Shown: in pieces, positions 17,729 to 25,806 of the stretch
Layout: every line of letters starts with the position of its first letter
How positions within the stretch are numbered: position 1 is the first letter of the stretch
NCBI RefSeq assembly: GCF_013415485.1
Contig: NZ_JACBXS010000012.1
Span: 37,051-101,050, forward strand
Length of the DNA stretch: 64,000 bases
Origin: Rhabdonatronobacter sediminivivens
GTDB lineage: Bacteria > Pseudomonadota > Alphaproteobacteria > Rhodobacterales > Rhodobacteraceae
Reading direction: 5' to 3'
The notes under the pieces: generated by a model
Databases searched by the model: none
Told to the model about the DNA's origin: nothing
Seen by the model: only the letters and a program-made list of their open reading frames with translations
Translations under genes and position numbers: made by a program

Positions 17729-18057
17729 GACCGTCTCCTTAGTCAAAACCGTAACCCTAAACACGGGACATCCGGTCAGGGTTCCAACGCGTTGTTCCCA
17801 TGCGCAAGATGTTGCCAATATCACACCGCACCGACCTCCCTGCGAAACGCATTTCCGTGATCGGTGGCGCAGGGATCGCGGCAGAGCATCAGCCCCGGGC
17901 CGAACTAGCTGCAAGCTTATGAAAGAAAATCATAATTTCCGGAGGCGCACCCCCAGGGCCGTCGGCGTTTCGTTGCCGAAACCCCGGACATGTCGCCGGT
18001 GAAGGCGGAAAAGCCCCGTCGGGCGTGGAACCGGCAGGGATCGGCGGCGCAATCCGC
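17729..18057. other. Intergenic region upstream of barrel copy 2
   Basis: No gene found. A short AT-rich patch near 17917-17935 contains the inverted repeat TTATGA-N7-TCATAA, about 190 bp upstream of the barrel start. It could be a regulator site but nothing confirms it. Confidence 0.3.
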
Positions 18058-19218
18058 TCAGCGTGGCAGCAGCCAGGCGCCCTGCGGCACCGGATCGTCG
18101 AATCGTTTGACGGACGCGCCCATCGCTTCATCCACCAGATGGGCGATCAGTTCGGGGTACAACAGCGGCACCTCGGCCGCTTCCCACAGGAAGAAGCCAT
18201 AGGAGCCGGGGATGGGGTTGATCTCGTTGAACCACAGCTCTCCGGTGGCGCGGTTGCACATGAAATCGATGCGCGGCGCCCCGCGCGCGCCCAGGATCAG
18301 AAAGGCGCGGCGGGAATAGTCCAGGATCCGCGCCTTCAGATCGGCGGGCAGGTCGGGGTTGATCTCACGCGTGAGCGAGAGCATCCCCTCGGAGGGCAGC
18401 GCCCCCTTGGTCCCGCCCGAGGACAGGTATTTCTCACGGAAATCCAGCAGTTCGGCGCCGGATTTGGGTTGTTCGATGGCGGAAAACACCACCTCGCCGC
18501 CGCGCCACATCATGGCGATGTTGTATTCCACCAGATTGGGCACCTGCGGTTCGATCAGCGCAAGGTCATCCTGGCGCAGCACATATTCCAGCAGTGCCGG
18601 GATATCTGCCCGGGTCTTTGCCAGCCCCACCCCGATGGACGATCCCAGATTCGCGGGCTTCACCACCACCGGCAGGCCCAGCTTCGCCTCAACCTCGTCC
18701 AGAACCGCGCCCATGTTCCCGCGCTGGTGGCGGTTGACGGCGACACTGTCCAGCACATTCACACCGACGGATTTCACCAGCGTCTTGGTGGCATCCTTGC
18801 GCATGGCGATGGCCGAGCCCGAGGCCGAAAACCCCGTCACCGGCACGCCGATCAGTTCCAGCATCCCATGAATGCGCCCGTCTTCGCCAAAGGGGCCGTG
18901 GAAAACGGGCAGCGCACAATCCACGGGCAGGCGCAGCCCCTTGCCCAGCAATTCCGGCCCCTCATCGCCCCAGTTGAACCGCACTTCGCGCAGACCACCG
19001 GGGCGCGGGCGGAACGCCGAGACGTCACGCAGGCGCGGGCCGGTGAACAGCCGGTTTTCGAAATCCATATAGACGGGGATGACGTTGATCGCCCGCGCGT
19101 CAGCCGCATCCATCAACTGCTGCGCACTGACCACGCTGACGTCATGCTCCTGGCTGGCGCCGCCAAAGATCACCGCAACGTTGCGCCGCCCGTCGCGCCC
19201 TGCTTCCGCCCCGATCAC
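18058..19218 (-). CDS. D-alanine--D-alanine ligase-like ATP-grasp protein
   Basis: A 386-residue ATP-grasp ligase of the Ddl group. Ddl landmarks are present: GGASQEHDVSVVS (Glu24, the D-Ala site 1 residue), KPANLGSSIGV, the EKYLSSGG loop that carries the Lys-Tyr pair associated with D-Ala specificity, RIDF and NEINPIPG for metal binding. After NEIN the usual T-x-PGFT is replaced by PIPGSYGF, a change near the second substrate site. It overlaps the Mur-ligase gene upstream by four bases, so the two are translationally coupled. It may make a D-Ala dipeptide for that ligase, or join another amino acid; no cell-wall cluster is nearby. Confidence 0.82.
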   Translation of the reverse strand: MIGAEAGRDGRRNVAVIFGGASQEHDVSVVSAQQLMDAADARAINVIPVYMDFENRLFTGPRLRDVSAFRPRPGGLREVRFNWGDEGPELLGKGLRLPVDCALPVFHGPFGEDGRIHGMLELIGVPVTGFSASGSAIAMRKDATKTLVKSVGVNVLDSVAVNRHQRGNMGAVLDEVEAKLGLPVVVKPANLGSSIGVGLAKTRADIPALLEYVLRQDDLALIEPQVPNLVEYNIAMMWRGGEVVFSAIEQPKSGAELLDFREKYLSSGGTKGALPSEGMLSLTREINPDLPADLKARILDYSRRAFLILGARGAPRIDFMCNRATGELWFNEINPIPGSYGFFLWEAAEVPLLYPELIAHLVDEAMGASVKRFDDPVPQGAWLLPR

Positions 19219-20771
19219 AGCAGCCGCCTTTCTTCCAGAATGTCGGGCAGATCGTTTTCATAGAGGATCACATCCTCGGGCGCGGCACCTTTGAGCGCCG
19301 CGCGCGCGCTGCCGAGCGTATCCGCGCCATGAACCGTTGCGCCCCCCGCCTTGGCCGCCTGCACGAAACTGGCGATCCGCCCGGGGTTGACCGCGTGAAT
19401 CTCGTCGCAGCAGTCCGCCGCCAGCGCGCCCAGACGCGCGTGGACGCGCTCATGCTCCAGCCCCAGCTCCACGATCCCCGGCGTGACCAGGATCGCCCGC
19501 CCGCCGCGCTGGTCGGCCACCTGCCGCAGCACCCGCAGCGCATTGGCAAAGCCGGTTTCGTTGGAGTTGAACGCATCATCCAGCACCAGCGGCTGGCCCG
19601 GGGCTTCGCGCTTCTGCAACCGGTGGGGCACCTGCTCCACCACCCGCGTGACCAGCGGCAGGCGTTCGATGACCGATGGATCAAGCCGCGCGGCCAGCGC
19701 CACCGCCAGCGCGGAATTCAGGATGTTGTGCTCGCCCAGCAGCGGCAGGGCGTAGGCGATGTCCAGCCCCCCGCCCGAGAGCGTGATCTGCCAGTCGCTG
19801 CCCTGCAGTTCCGCCGCCACCGCCACGTCGCCGCCTTCGCCTACGGTCAGGACATGGTCCGGGTGGGCGGCTTTCAGCTTGGCAAAGGGGTCATGGGCCA
19901 GCAGCTCGGCGTTGATGACCGCCAGCCCGCCCGATGCGCAAACAGCCTCGACCAGTTCGGACTTGGCCTGCGCCACAGCTTCCAGCGAGCCGAACCGCTC
20001 CATATGCGCCGCGCCCACGGCAGTGACGATCCCGTAGCGCGGGCGCACGAAATCGCACAGACGGCGGACCGAGCCGATGCCGTAGGCCCCCATCTCGGCC
20101 ACGAAATAGCGGTGGGCGGGTTGCAGCCGCTGGCGGATGTGGCGGGTCAGGCCCAGTTCGGTGTTGATGGACCCGCGGCTGTAGAAGACCGGGCCCGAAA
20201 GCTCCAGCAACTCGGCCAGGATATGCTTCACCGTGGTCTTGCCGAACGACCCGGTGATGCCGATTCGCACCGGGTCCAGCCGTTCCAGCTTCGCACGCGC
20301 CGCGGCGACATAGCGGCGGTTGATCCGCGTCTGATACGGGTTCAGCAGGGCGTTGGCGGCGATCAACTGCAGCGGCAGCAGGTGCAGCATAACCACGGCC
20401 AGAAGCGGATGCACCAGCGCCAGCGCCAGGACCGGCAGCGACATCAGCCGGGCCAGCGCCTGGATGCGCCAGGCCCGGTCGGTCATGACCAGCGGCTTCT
20501 TCCACTTGTAGCGCGCCTCGTCCCACGCAATGCCCGCCAGCGCCGCCGCCGCCAGCAGCAGCAGCACCGCCCACAGCCCCGTGGCCAGCCCCAGAACCAG
20601 CGCAACCGCAACGACGCCAGTGGCCCGCAGATCATAGAGCCGCACGCGCGGGATTGCGGCCAGAAAGCGGCGGGTGGCGTATTCCTCCTGCTGGAAATAG
20701 GCCATGAGCGTGTCCAGCCGCACCAGCACCAGCGCCACCAGCGCGATCACAAAGGCCAGTTCCGCGATCAT
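19215..20771 (-). CDS. Membrane-anchored Mur ligase family protein (MurF-like)
   Basis: A 518-residue protein. The first 145 residues are hydrophobic with about four or five membrane segments. They are followed by a Mur-ligase ATPase domain: P-loop GITGSFGKTT (171-180), the LGEHNILNSALAVALA central helix and LVLDDAFNSNETGFANAL, equivalent to the MurF DDxYNANP motif. Soluble MurF (about 450 residues) has no membrane part and a UDP-MurNAc-tripeptide domain that I do not recognise here. Start 20771 overlaps the stop of the hydrolase gene by four bases. It likely forms an amide bond at the membrane using the product of the Ddl-like partner; the acceptor is unknown. Confidence 0.8.
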   Translation of the reverse strand: MIAELAFVIALVALVLVRLDTLMAYFQQEEYATRRFLAAIPRVRLYDLRATGVVAVALVLGLATGLWAVLLLLAAAALAGIAWDEARYKWKKPLVMTDRAWRIQALARLMSLPVLALALVHPLLAVVMLHLLPLQLIAANALLNPYQTRINRRYVAAARAKLERLDPVRIGITGSFGKTTVKHILAELLELSGPVFYSRGSINTELGLTRHIRQRLQPAHRYFVAEMGAYGIGSVRRLCDFVRPRYGIVTAVGAAHMERFGSLEAVAQAKSELVEAVCASGGLAVINAELLAHDPFAKLKAAHPDHVLTVGEGGDVAVAAELQGSDWQITLSGGGLDIAYALPLLGEHNILNSALAVALAARLDPSVIERLPLVTRVVEQVPHRLQKREAPGQPLVLDDAFNSNETGFANALRVLRQVADQRGGRAILVTPGIVELGLEHERVHARLGALAADCCDEIHAVNPGRIASFVQAAKAGGATVHGADTLGSARAALKGAAPEDVILYENDLPDILEERRLL

Positions 20772-21550
20772 GGCGCCACCTGCGCGACCAGTTTCTCCTT
20801 CACCGCCAGCGCAATCTGATGCCGCCCCCGGTCCAGCACCGAGATATGATCGCATGGATCAAGCTGCACATACTCTGCCCCGGGGATTGCATTGGCCATG
20901 CGCCGTCCCAGGTCCGGCGGGGTCTCAGTGTCGCGCCCGCCATAGATCAGGGTGACGGGCAGGTTGATCCGGCGCAAATCCGCGCTCTGATCCTCGGCGA
21001 TGGTTTTCAGGAAGATATCGCGCAGCCCGTCGCGGCGGCTTTGCACATAATCGGGGCTGCCGAAACGGTCCTCCAGCGCCTCCAGCGCCGCCTGATCGGT
21101 AGCGCGCGCCTTCAACCGCCGGAATTGCCGGGACCGCCAGCGCCCGCGCAGCTGCTCCACCAGCGGCTGCGCCCGCGGGATACCCGCGGCGGCCACCAGC
21201 ACCAGCCCCGTCAGCAGATCAGGGTGCCGCACCGCCAGCCGCAGCCCGATTCGCCCGCCAAAGGAATGCCCCACCCAGACCACCGGACCATCAACCAGCC
21301 CCCCGCGCAGGGCCTCTGCCATGGCATCGGCGTAATCGCCCGTGTCCCAGGCGGCTTCGGGGCGCGGTGTGGCCCCGAAGCCCGGCAGATCCGGCAGGAC
21401 CGCGCGCGCCACCGGCGCTAATGCCTCGGCCGTGGGGATGAAATCGCGGTGGCTGCGCCCCCAGCCATGGGCAAACACCACGCCCGGCGCGCCCCTGCGC
21501 CCGATGGCAATGTGGTGCATGGCCGGAGCCTGAGCCGGGGGGTGTGACAT
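20768..21550 (-). CDS. Alpha/beta hydrolase
   Basis: A 260-residue alpha/beta-hydrolase fold protein with an intact triad: Ser96 in GHSFGG, Asp207 in YGGRDTETP and His235 in DPCDHIS, plus the oxyanion HGWG motif. No signal peptide, so cytosolic. It is the first gene of a three-gene unit, each overlapping the next by four bases, with a Mur ligase and a Ddl-like ligase. In that setting it could act as an esterase or amidase on the ligases' substrate or product. Specificity cannot be read from the sequence. Confidence 0.88.
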   Translation of the reverse strand: MSHPPAQAPAMHHIAIGRRGAPGVVFAHGWGRSHRDFIPTAEALAPVARAVLPDLPGFGATPRPEAAWDTGDYADAMAEALRGGLVDGPVVWVGHSFGGRIGLRLAVRHPDLLTGLVLVAAAGIPRAQPLVEQLRGRWRSRQFRRLKARATDQAALEALEDRFGSPDYVQSRRDGLRDIFLKTIAEDQSADLRRINLPVTLIYGGRDTETPPDLGRRMANAIPGAEYVQLDPCDHISVLDRGRHQIALAVKEKLVAQVAP

Positions 21551-21662
21551 GCCTGATCCTTCTGCCGCCCCCTCGTTACTGCTCGGGCGGGGCGTTTGGC
21601 GAAGTATGCGCTCGGCCCTGCGGGCAATTCAACCCCCCATCCAACCCAAAGCCGCGCGTGGC

Positions 21663-22820
21663 TCAGGCCGCCTTGCGCGCCGCCATCGCCCCGGCAAAGC
21701 GTTCGAAGAGGTAATAGCTGTCTTGCGGGCCGGGGCTTGCCTCGGGGTGATACTGCACCGAAAACACCGGCCGGTCGGCAAGCCTGATCCCGCAGTTGGA
21801 CCCGTCAAACAGGCTGACATGGGTTTCCAGCACGCCGTCGGGCAGGGTCTGGCTGTCCACGGTGAAGCCGTGGTTCATACTGGTGATCTCCACCTTGCCG
21901 GTCTCCAGGTCCTTGACCGGGTGGTTGGCGCCGTGGTGGCCGTGGTTCATCTTCACCGTGCGGGCCCCCAGCGCCAGTGCCAGCATCTGATGGCCCAGGC
22001 AGATGCCGAACACCGGCAGGTCGCGCTCCAGAACGCCGCGGATCATCGGCACCGCATAATCGCCCGTGGCCGCCGGATCGCCCGGGCCGTTGGACAGGAA
22101 CACACCATCGGGGTTCAGCGCCAGCACTTCCTCGGCGGTGGCGGTGGCGGGCAGGACCGTGACCTCGCATCCTGCGCTGGCCAGGCAACGCAGGATGTTG
22201 CGCTTCGCACCATAATCAATGGCCACAACGCGGTGCTGCGGAGCGGTTTGCGGCTGATACCCCTCAGGCCATGCCCAGCGCATCTCATCCCAGCGGTAGC
22301 TTTGCGCGCAGGTCACCTCGCGCGCCAGATCCAGCCCCACCAGTCCGCTCCAACCGCGGGCCCTTGCCACCAGCGCCTCGATGTCAAAGCGGCCTTCGGG
22401 GTCATGGGCCAGCGCCACATGGGGCGCGCCCTGCTGCCGGATGGCCCGCGTCAGGCGCCGCGTATCCACCCCGCCAATGCCGATCCGCCCGCGTTTTTCC
22501 AGCCAGTCCACCAGATGCCCGGCCGCGCGCCAGTTCGAAGGCTCGGTCGGATCCCATTTCACCACCATCCCTGCCGCCACGGGGTCAGCGGTTTCGTCAT
22601 CCTCGGGGTTGACGCCGACATTGCCCACATGGGGAAAGGTGAAGGTCACCACCTGCCCGGCGTAGGAGGGGTCGGTCATGATCTCCTGATAGCCGGTCAT
22701 TGCGGTGTTGAAGCACAGTTCGGCCACAGTCTCGCCGGTGGCGCCGAAACCATGCCCGTAGAAGAGTGTCCCGTCCGCCAGGGCAAGGCAGGCGGTCGGT
22801 CTGGAAGCTGTGGCAGCCAT
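21663..22820 (-). CDS. carA: Carbamoyl-phosphate synthase small subunit
   Basis: A 385-residue glutamine amidotransferase subunit that releases ammonia from glutamine for carbamoyl-phosphate synthesis (arginine and pyrimidine pathways). The N-terminal CarA domain (LADGTLFYGHGFGATG, FNTAMTGYQEI) is followed by the class I amidotransferase domain with nucleophile Cys in FGICLGHQML and the catalytic His in QYHPEASPGP. I start at MAATAS (22820); the longer frame upstream lacks a ribosome-binding site. carB is not in the window. The gene is divergent from yqeY. Confidence 0.97.
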   Translation of the reverse strand: MAATASRPTACLALADGTLFYGHGFGATGETVAELCFNTAMTGYQEIMTDPSYAGQVVTFTFPHVGNVGVNPEDDETADPVAAGMVVKWDPTEPSNWRAAGHLVDWLEKRGRIGIGGVDTRRLTRAIRQQGAPHVALAHDPEGRFDIEALVARARGWSGLVGLDLAREVTCAQSYRWDEMRWAWPEGYQPQTAPQHRVVAIDYGAKRNILRCLASAGCEVTVLPATATAEEVLALNPDGVFLSNGPGDPAATGDYAVPMIRGVLERDLPVFGICLGHQMLALALGARTVKMNHGHHGANHPVKDLETGKVEITSMNHGFTVDSQTLPDGVLETHVSLFDGSNCGIRLADRPVFSVQYHPEASPGPQDSYYLFERFAGAMAARKAA

Positions 22821-22996
22821 GGGAGGGCCCTCATCTGGGATTTGCCGGAAACTACTGCCGCAGCGCAGCAGAATCAAGTCAAACCGAAATCTGGATTATC
22901 ACGCCATTTCAATAACTTGCGCATATGTGAACCGGGATTGCCGGCGCCTGCGGCACAGGATATGGTGCAGCTTTCCACTGCAACCCGGAGAAGCCC

Positions 22997-23458
22997 ATGT
23001 CCCTGCGCGACCGCCTTGCCTCCGATCTCAAGTCCGCGATGAAGGCACGGGACAGCAAACGCCTGTCCACCCTGCGCCTGATCAGCGCCGCGATCAAGGA
23101 CCGCGATATCGCCGCGCGCAGCGCGGGTGACGAAAATCTGGTCCCGGAGTCGGAGATCAGGGCCATCCTGGCGCGGATGCTGAAACAGCGCACCGAAAGC
23201 GCGCGCACCTATGAAGAGGCCGGACGCCTGGAACTGGCCCAGGAAGAACGTGACGAGATCGAAGTCATCGAGTCCTACCTGCCCAAACAGATGGATCAGG
23301 ACACCATCGCCCGCGCCATCGACACCGAGATCGCGGCACTCGGGGCAAGCTCCATCCGCGACATGGGTCGCGTCATGGCGGCGATGAAGGAAAAATACGC
23401 GGGCCAGATGGATTTTGCCCAGGTCGGCCCAATGGTCAAGGCACGGCTGAGCGTCTGA
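22997..23458 (+). CDS. yqeY: GatB/YqeY domain protein
   Basis: A 153-residue all-helical YqeY protein, similar to the C-terminal tRNA-binding domain of GatB/GatE. Typical features are LRDRLASDLKSAMKARD at the start, LRLISAAIKDRDI and the closing GRVMAAMKEKYAGQMD. The family's role is not firmly known; transamidation or tRNA-related functions are proposed. It is divergent from carA and ends before a cluster of hairpins. Confidence 0.93.
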   Translation: MSLRDRLASDLKSAMKARDSKRLSTLRLISAAIKDRDIAARSAGDENLVPESEIRAILARMLKQRTESARTYEEAGRLELAQEERDEIEVIESYLPKQMDQDTIARAIDTEIAALGASSIRDMGRVMAAMKEKYAGQMDFAQVGPMVKARLSV

Positions 23459-23486
23459 GGCGACACGCGCCCCGCGCGCGCAACAG

Positions 23487-23563
23487 CGGCGCGCGCCCGC
23501 GCGCCGCCCGGCCCAACGGGAGGGGGTGCATCTTCGATGCATCCCCGACGGGCGGGAGCCCCC
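23487..23563. repeat. Hairpin cluster between convergent genes
   Basis: A nine-bp CGGCGCGCG/CGCGCGCCG hairpin (23487-23506) is followed by a stem of 11 bp including one G-U pair with a UUC loop (23522-23546), and then GGGCGGGAGCCCCC (23550-23563), close to the 15-bp arm of the nested palindrome at 13.7 kb. It sits in the 275-bp gap between yqeY and a gene converging from the right, so it may stop transcription from both sides. The remainder of the gap shows no gene. Confidence 0.6.
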
Positions 23564-23733
23564 CTCACCACCGACGCGGCGGCGCGACAGGCCCCGCAGC
23601 ATCACCCCGCGGAAAAGACTGGCAAAACCAGCCCGATCCCCCGCCAGCACCGGTGCATATCGGCGGCTCCATTGCCTCGGGTCAAAGCGGCCCCAACTCT
23701 CGCTGCGTCAAGCCGGGCCACACACCGCCCGCG

Positions 23734-25806
23734 TCACCAACGCCCCTCGCGCAGCCACGCGCCCAGTGCGAAACCTGCCGCCAGCAGCAGCCAGGCCCAG
23801 CCGGGCAGAAGCGCGGCCACACGCAGGTCGGTAGTGACATAGGCTTCGCGCGGGGTCAGGCCCATCCAGCCGCGCCCGGCGGCGGCGCGGCCCTCGCGCA
23901 CCTGACGCAGATCGGGCAGCCCGTCCTCGATCCGCGCCACACCACCCCGTGTGGCCTGCACCAACGGTTGCAGCACCTCGCGCGTGGCGATGGTTTCCTC
24001 GAACTCCCTCGGGGCCGAGGGGCCCAGCGCGACCACCGCATCCAGCACCCCGTCGCTCAGCCGGTAGAGGCCGATTTCGGGCGCCTCCCAGGTGGCGCGA
24101 TACAGCCCCGGTTCCTCCTGCGCCAGTTCCAGCACCGTCTCGGCGCCTTCGGGGTCGGTCACGGTGACCGGGGCGACCTCATCATCCAGCGTGCGGCGGG
24201 TGACGGTCATGCGCTGGCCCTCGGCGGTGGCGGTCAAGGTCTCTTCTTCCAGGTCAGGCTCACCCATCATCCAATGCGCCAGCCGGCGCAGCATCTCCAG
24301 CTGCGGGCCGCCGCCTTCGTGCCCGCGATCCCACAGCCACGCCTGGTCCGAGGCCAGCAGCGCCAGCCGCCCCGCGCCCACCCGGTCCAGCACCAGCAGC
24401 GGCGCGCCATCGGCGCCCTCCATCACCACCTGGCCCGTGTCGCGCTCCAGCTCGATCTGGCGATACCAACGGCCCCAGCCGGGGCCTTCGCCCTCGGCCC
24501 CGGGGGCGTGGCGTTCCAGCCCCGCCGTCACCGGATGGCGCTGCCCCAGATCCGAGATCTGCGGCCAGAAGCCCCGCTCGATCACCCGCGAGGTCGGATG
24601 CGCCGGGAACACCTGCCCCAGCGGCGAGCGCCAGATACTGTCGGCCCCGGCCAGCTCCGGCCCGCCCACCACCAGCAGCGCCCCGCCCTGATCCACATAG
24701 CGGCGGATATTGTCGAAATAGGCATTGGGCAGGATGCCGCGCCGCTTGTAGCGGTCAAAGATGATCAAATCGAATTCGTCGATCTTGTCGATGAACAGCT
24801 CACGCGTGGGAAAGGCGATCAGCGACAGTTCGTTCACCGGCACCCCATCCTGCTTTTCGGGCGGGCGCAGGATGGTGAAATGCACCAGATCCACCGACGG
24901 GTCAGACCGCAGCAGGTTGCGCCAGGTGCGCTGCCCGGCATTCGGCTCGCCCGAGACCAGCAGCACGCTGAGCCGGTCCCGCAGCCCGTTGATCTGCACC
25001 ACGGCAGCGTTGTTGCGGTCGGTCAATTCGCCCTCGGCGGGGTCCAGTTCGAATTGCAGGACATTCATGCCGCCCTGATCCAGCGTCAGGCGGATTTCCA
25101 TATCCTCGCCCACCGGCACGCGGGCGCGGCGGGTGTCCTCGCCGTTGATGGAATAGGACAGATCGGCCGTATCGCCGGCCGATGCGGGGACGGCGCCCTG
25201 ATCCTCGACCCGCAGGGTCAGGGTCACGGGCTCGCCCAGGATCGCATAGGCGGGCGCGTTGCGCACGATCAGGCGGCGGTCCCAGTCATCGGCCTCGCCG
25301 GTTTTCAGCAGGTGAAAGGGCGCGTCCATCTGCACATCGGTGCCGGGGTCATGCACCTGCCCGTCGCTGATGGCGAACACCCCTGACAGCCGGTCGCGCG
25401 GGATGTCCGACAGCGCCTCGGCCAGCACGGTTTTCAGGCGGGTGCCTTCGTTGCGCGCCCCGTCGGGCACGCGGGCGATGCGCAGGTCGGTGTTGTCCAG
25501 CGCGCCGATGCGGTCGCTCAGATGGGTCAGCGCGGCCTCGGTCTGTTCCGCGCGCGGGCCGATGCGGTTCGATGCCGTGTCATCCACCACCACCAGCGCC
25601 ACATCCGGCAGGGGGTCGCGTTCCTCGGTCTGCAACGAGGGGTTGGCCAGAGCGGCCAGCAGCGCCACCGCCCCCAGCCCGCGCAGCCACCAGCCCGGCA
25701 GCCCGCGCCACAGCGCCAGCCCCACCATGACCAGCGCCAGAACCCCCGCCGCCCCCAGCACCAGCAGGGGGACCAGCGGGTCCAGAATGATCTGCGCGCC
25801 GCTCAT
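23734..25806 (-). CDS. Large membrane protein with glutamine-amidotransferase-like domain
   Basis: A 690-residue protein with two N-terminal membrane helices, a von Willebrand-like opening (PDVALVVVDDTASNR), beta-sandwich-like middle, a class I amidotransferase-like fold (IFDRYKRRGILPNAYFDNIRRYVDQGGALLVVGG) without the catalytic Cys, and a C-terminal membrane helix. Such proteins are the regular last member of alphaproteobacterial MoxR-DUF58-DUF4159 operons. It overlaps the DUF4159 gene by four bases. The biochemical role is unknown; an envelope-assembly role is inferred from the operon. Confidence 0.75.
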   Translation of the reverse strand: MSGAQIILDPLVPLLVLGAAGVLALVMVGLALWRGLPGWWLRGLGAVALLAALANPSLQTEERDPLPDVALVVVDDTASNRIGPRAEQTEAALTHLSDRIGALDNTDLRIARVPDGARNEGTRLKTVLAEALSDIPRDRLSGVFAISDGQVHDPGTDVQMDAPFHLLKTGEADDWDRRLIVRNAPAYAILGEPVTLTLRVEDQGAVPASAGDTADLSYSINGEDTRRARVPVGEDMEIRLTLDQGGMNVLQFELDPAEGELTDRNNAAVVQINGLRDRLSVLLVSGEPNAGQRTWRNLLRSDPSVDLVHFTILRPPEKQDGVPVNELSLIAFPTRELFIDKIDEFDLIIFDRYKRRGILPNAYFDNIRRYVDQGGALLVVGGPELAGADSIWRSPLGQVFPAHPTSRVIERGFWPQISDLGQRHPVTAGLERHAPGAEGEGPGWGRWYRQIELERDTGQVVMEGADGAPLLVLDRVGAGRLALLASDQAWLWDRGHEGGGPQLEMLRRLAHWMMGEPDLEEETLTATAEGQRMTVTRRTLDDEVAPVTVTDPEGAETVLELAQEEPGLYRATWEAPEIGLYRLSDGVLDAVVALGPSAPREFEETIATREVLQPLVQATRGGVARIEDGLPDLRQVREGRAAAGRGWMGLTPREAYVTTDLRVAALLPGWAWLLLAAGFALGAWLREGRW

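Noticed and set aside
17919..18002. A 27-codon plus-strand frame upstream of barrel copy 2
   Set aside because: Very basic with no recognisable family, and no ribosome-binding site at the right distance; likely chance.
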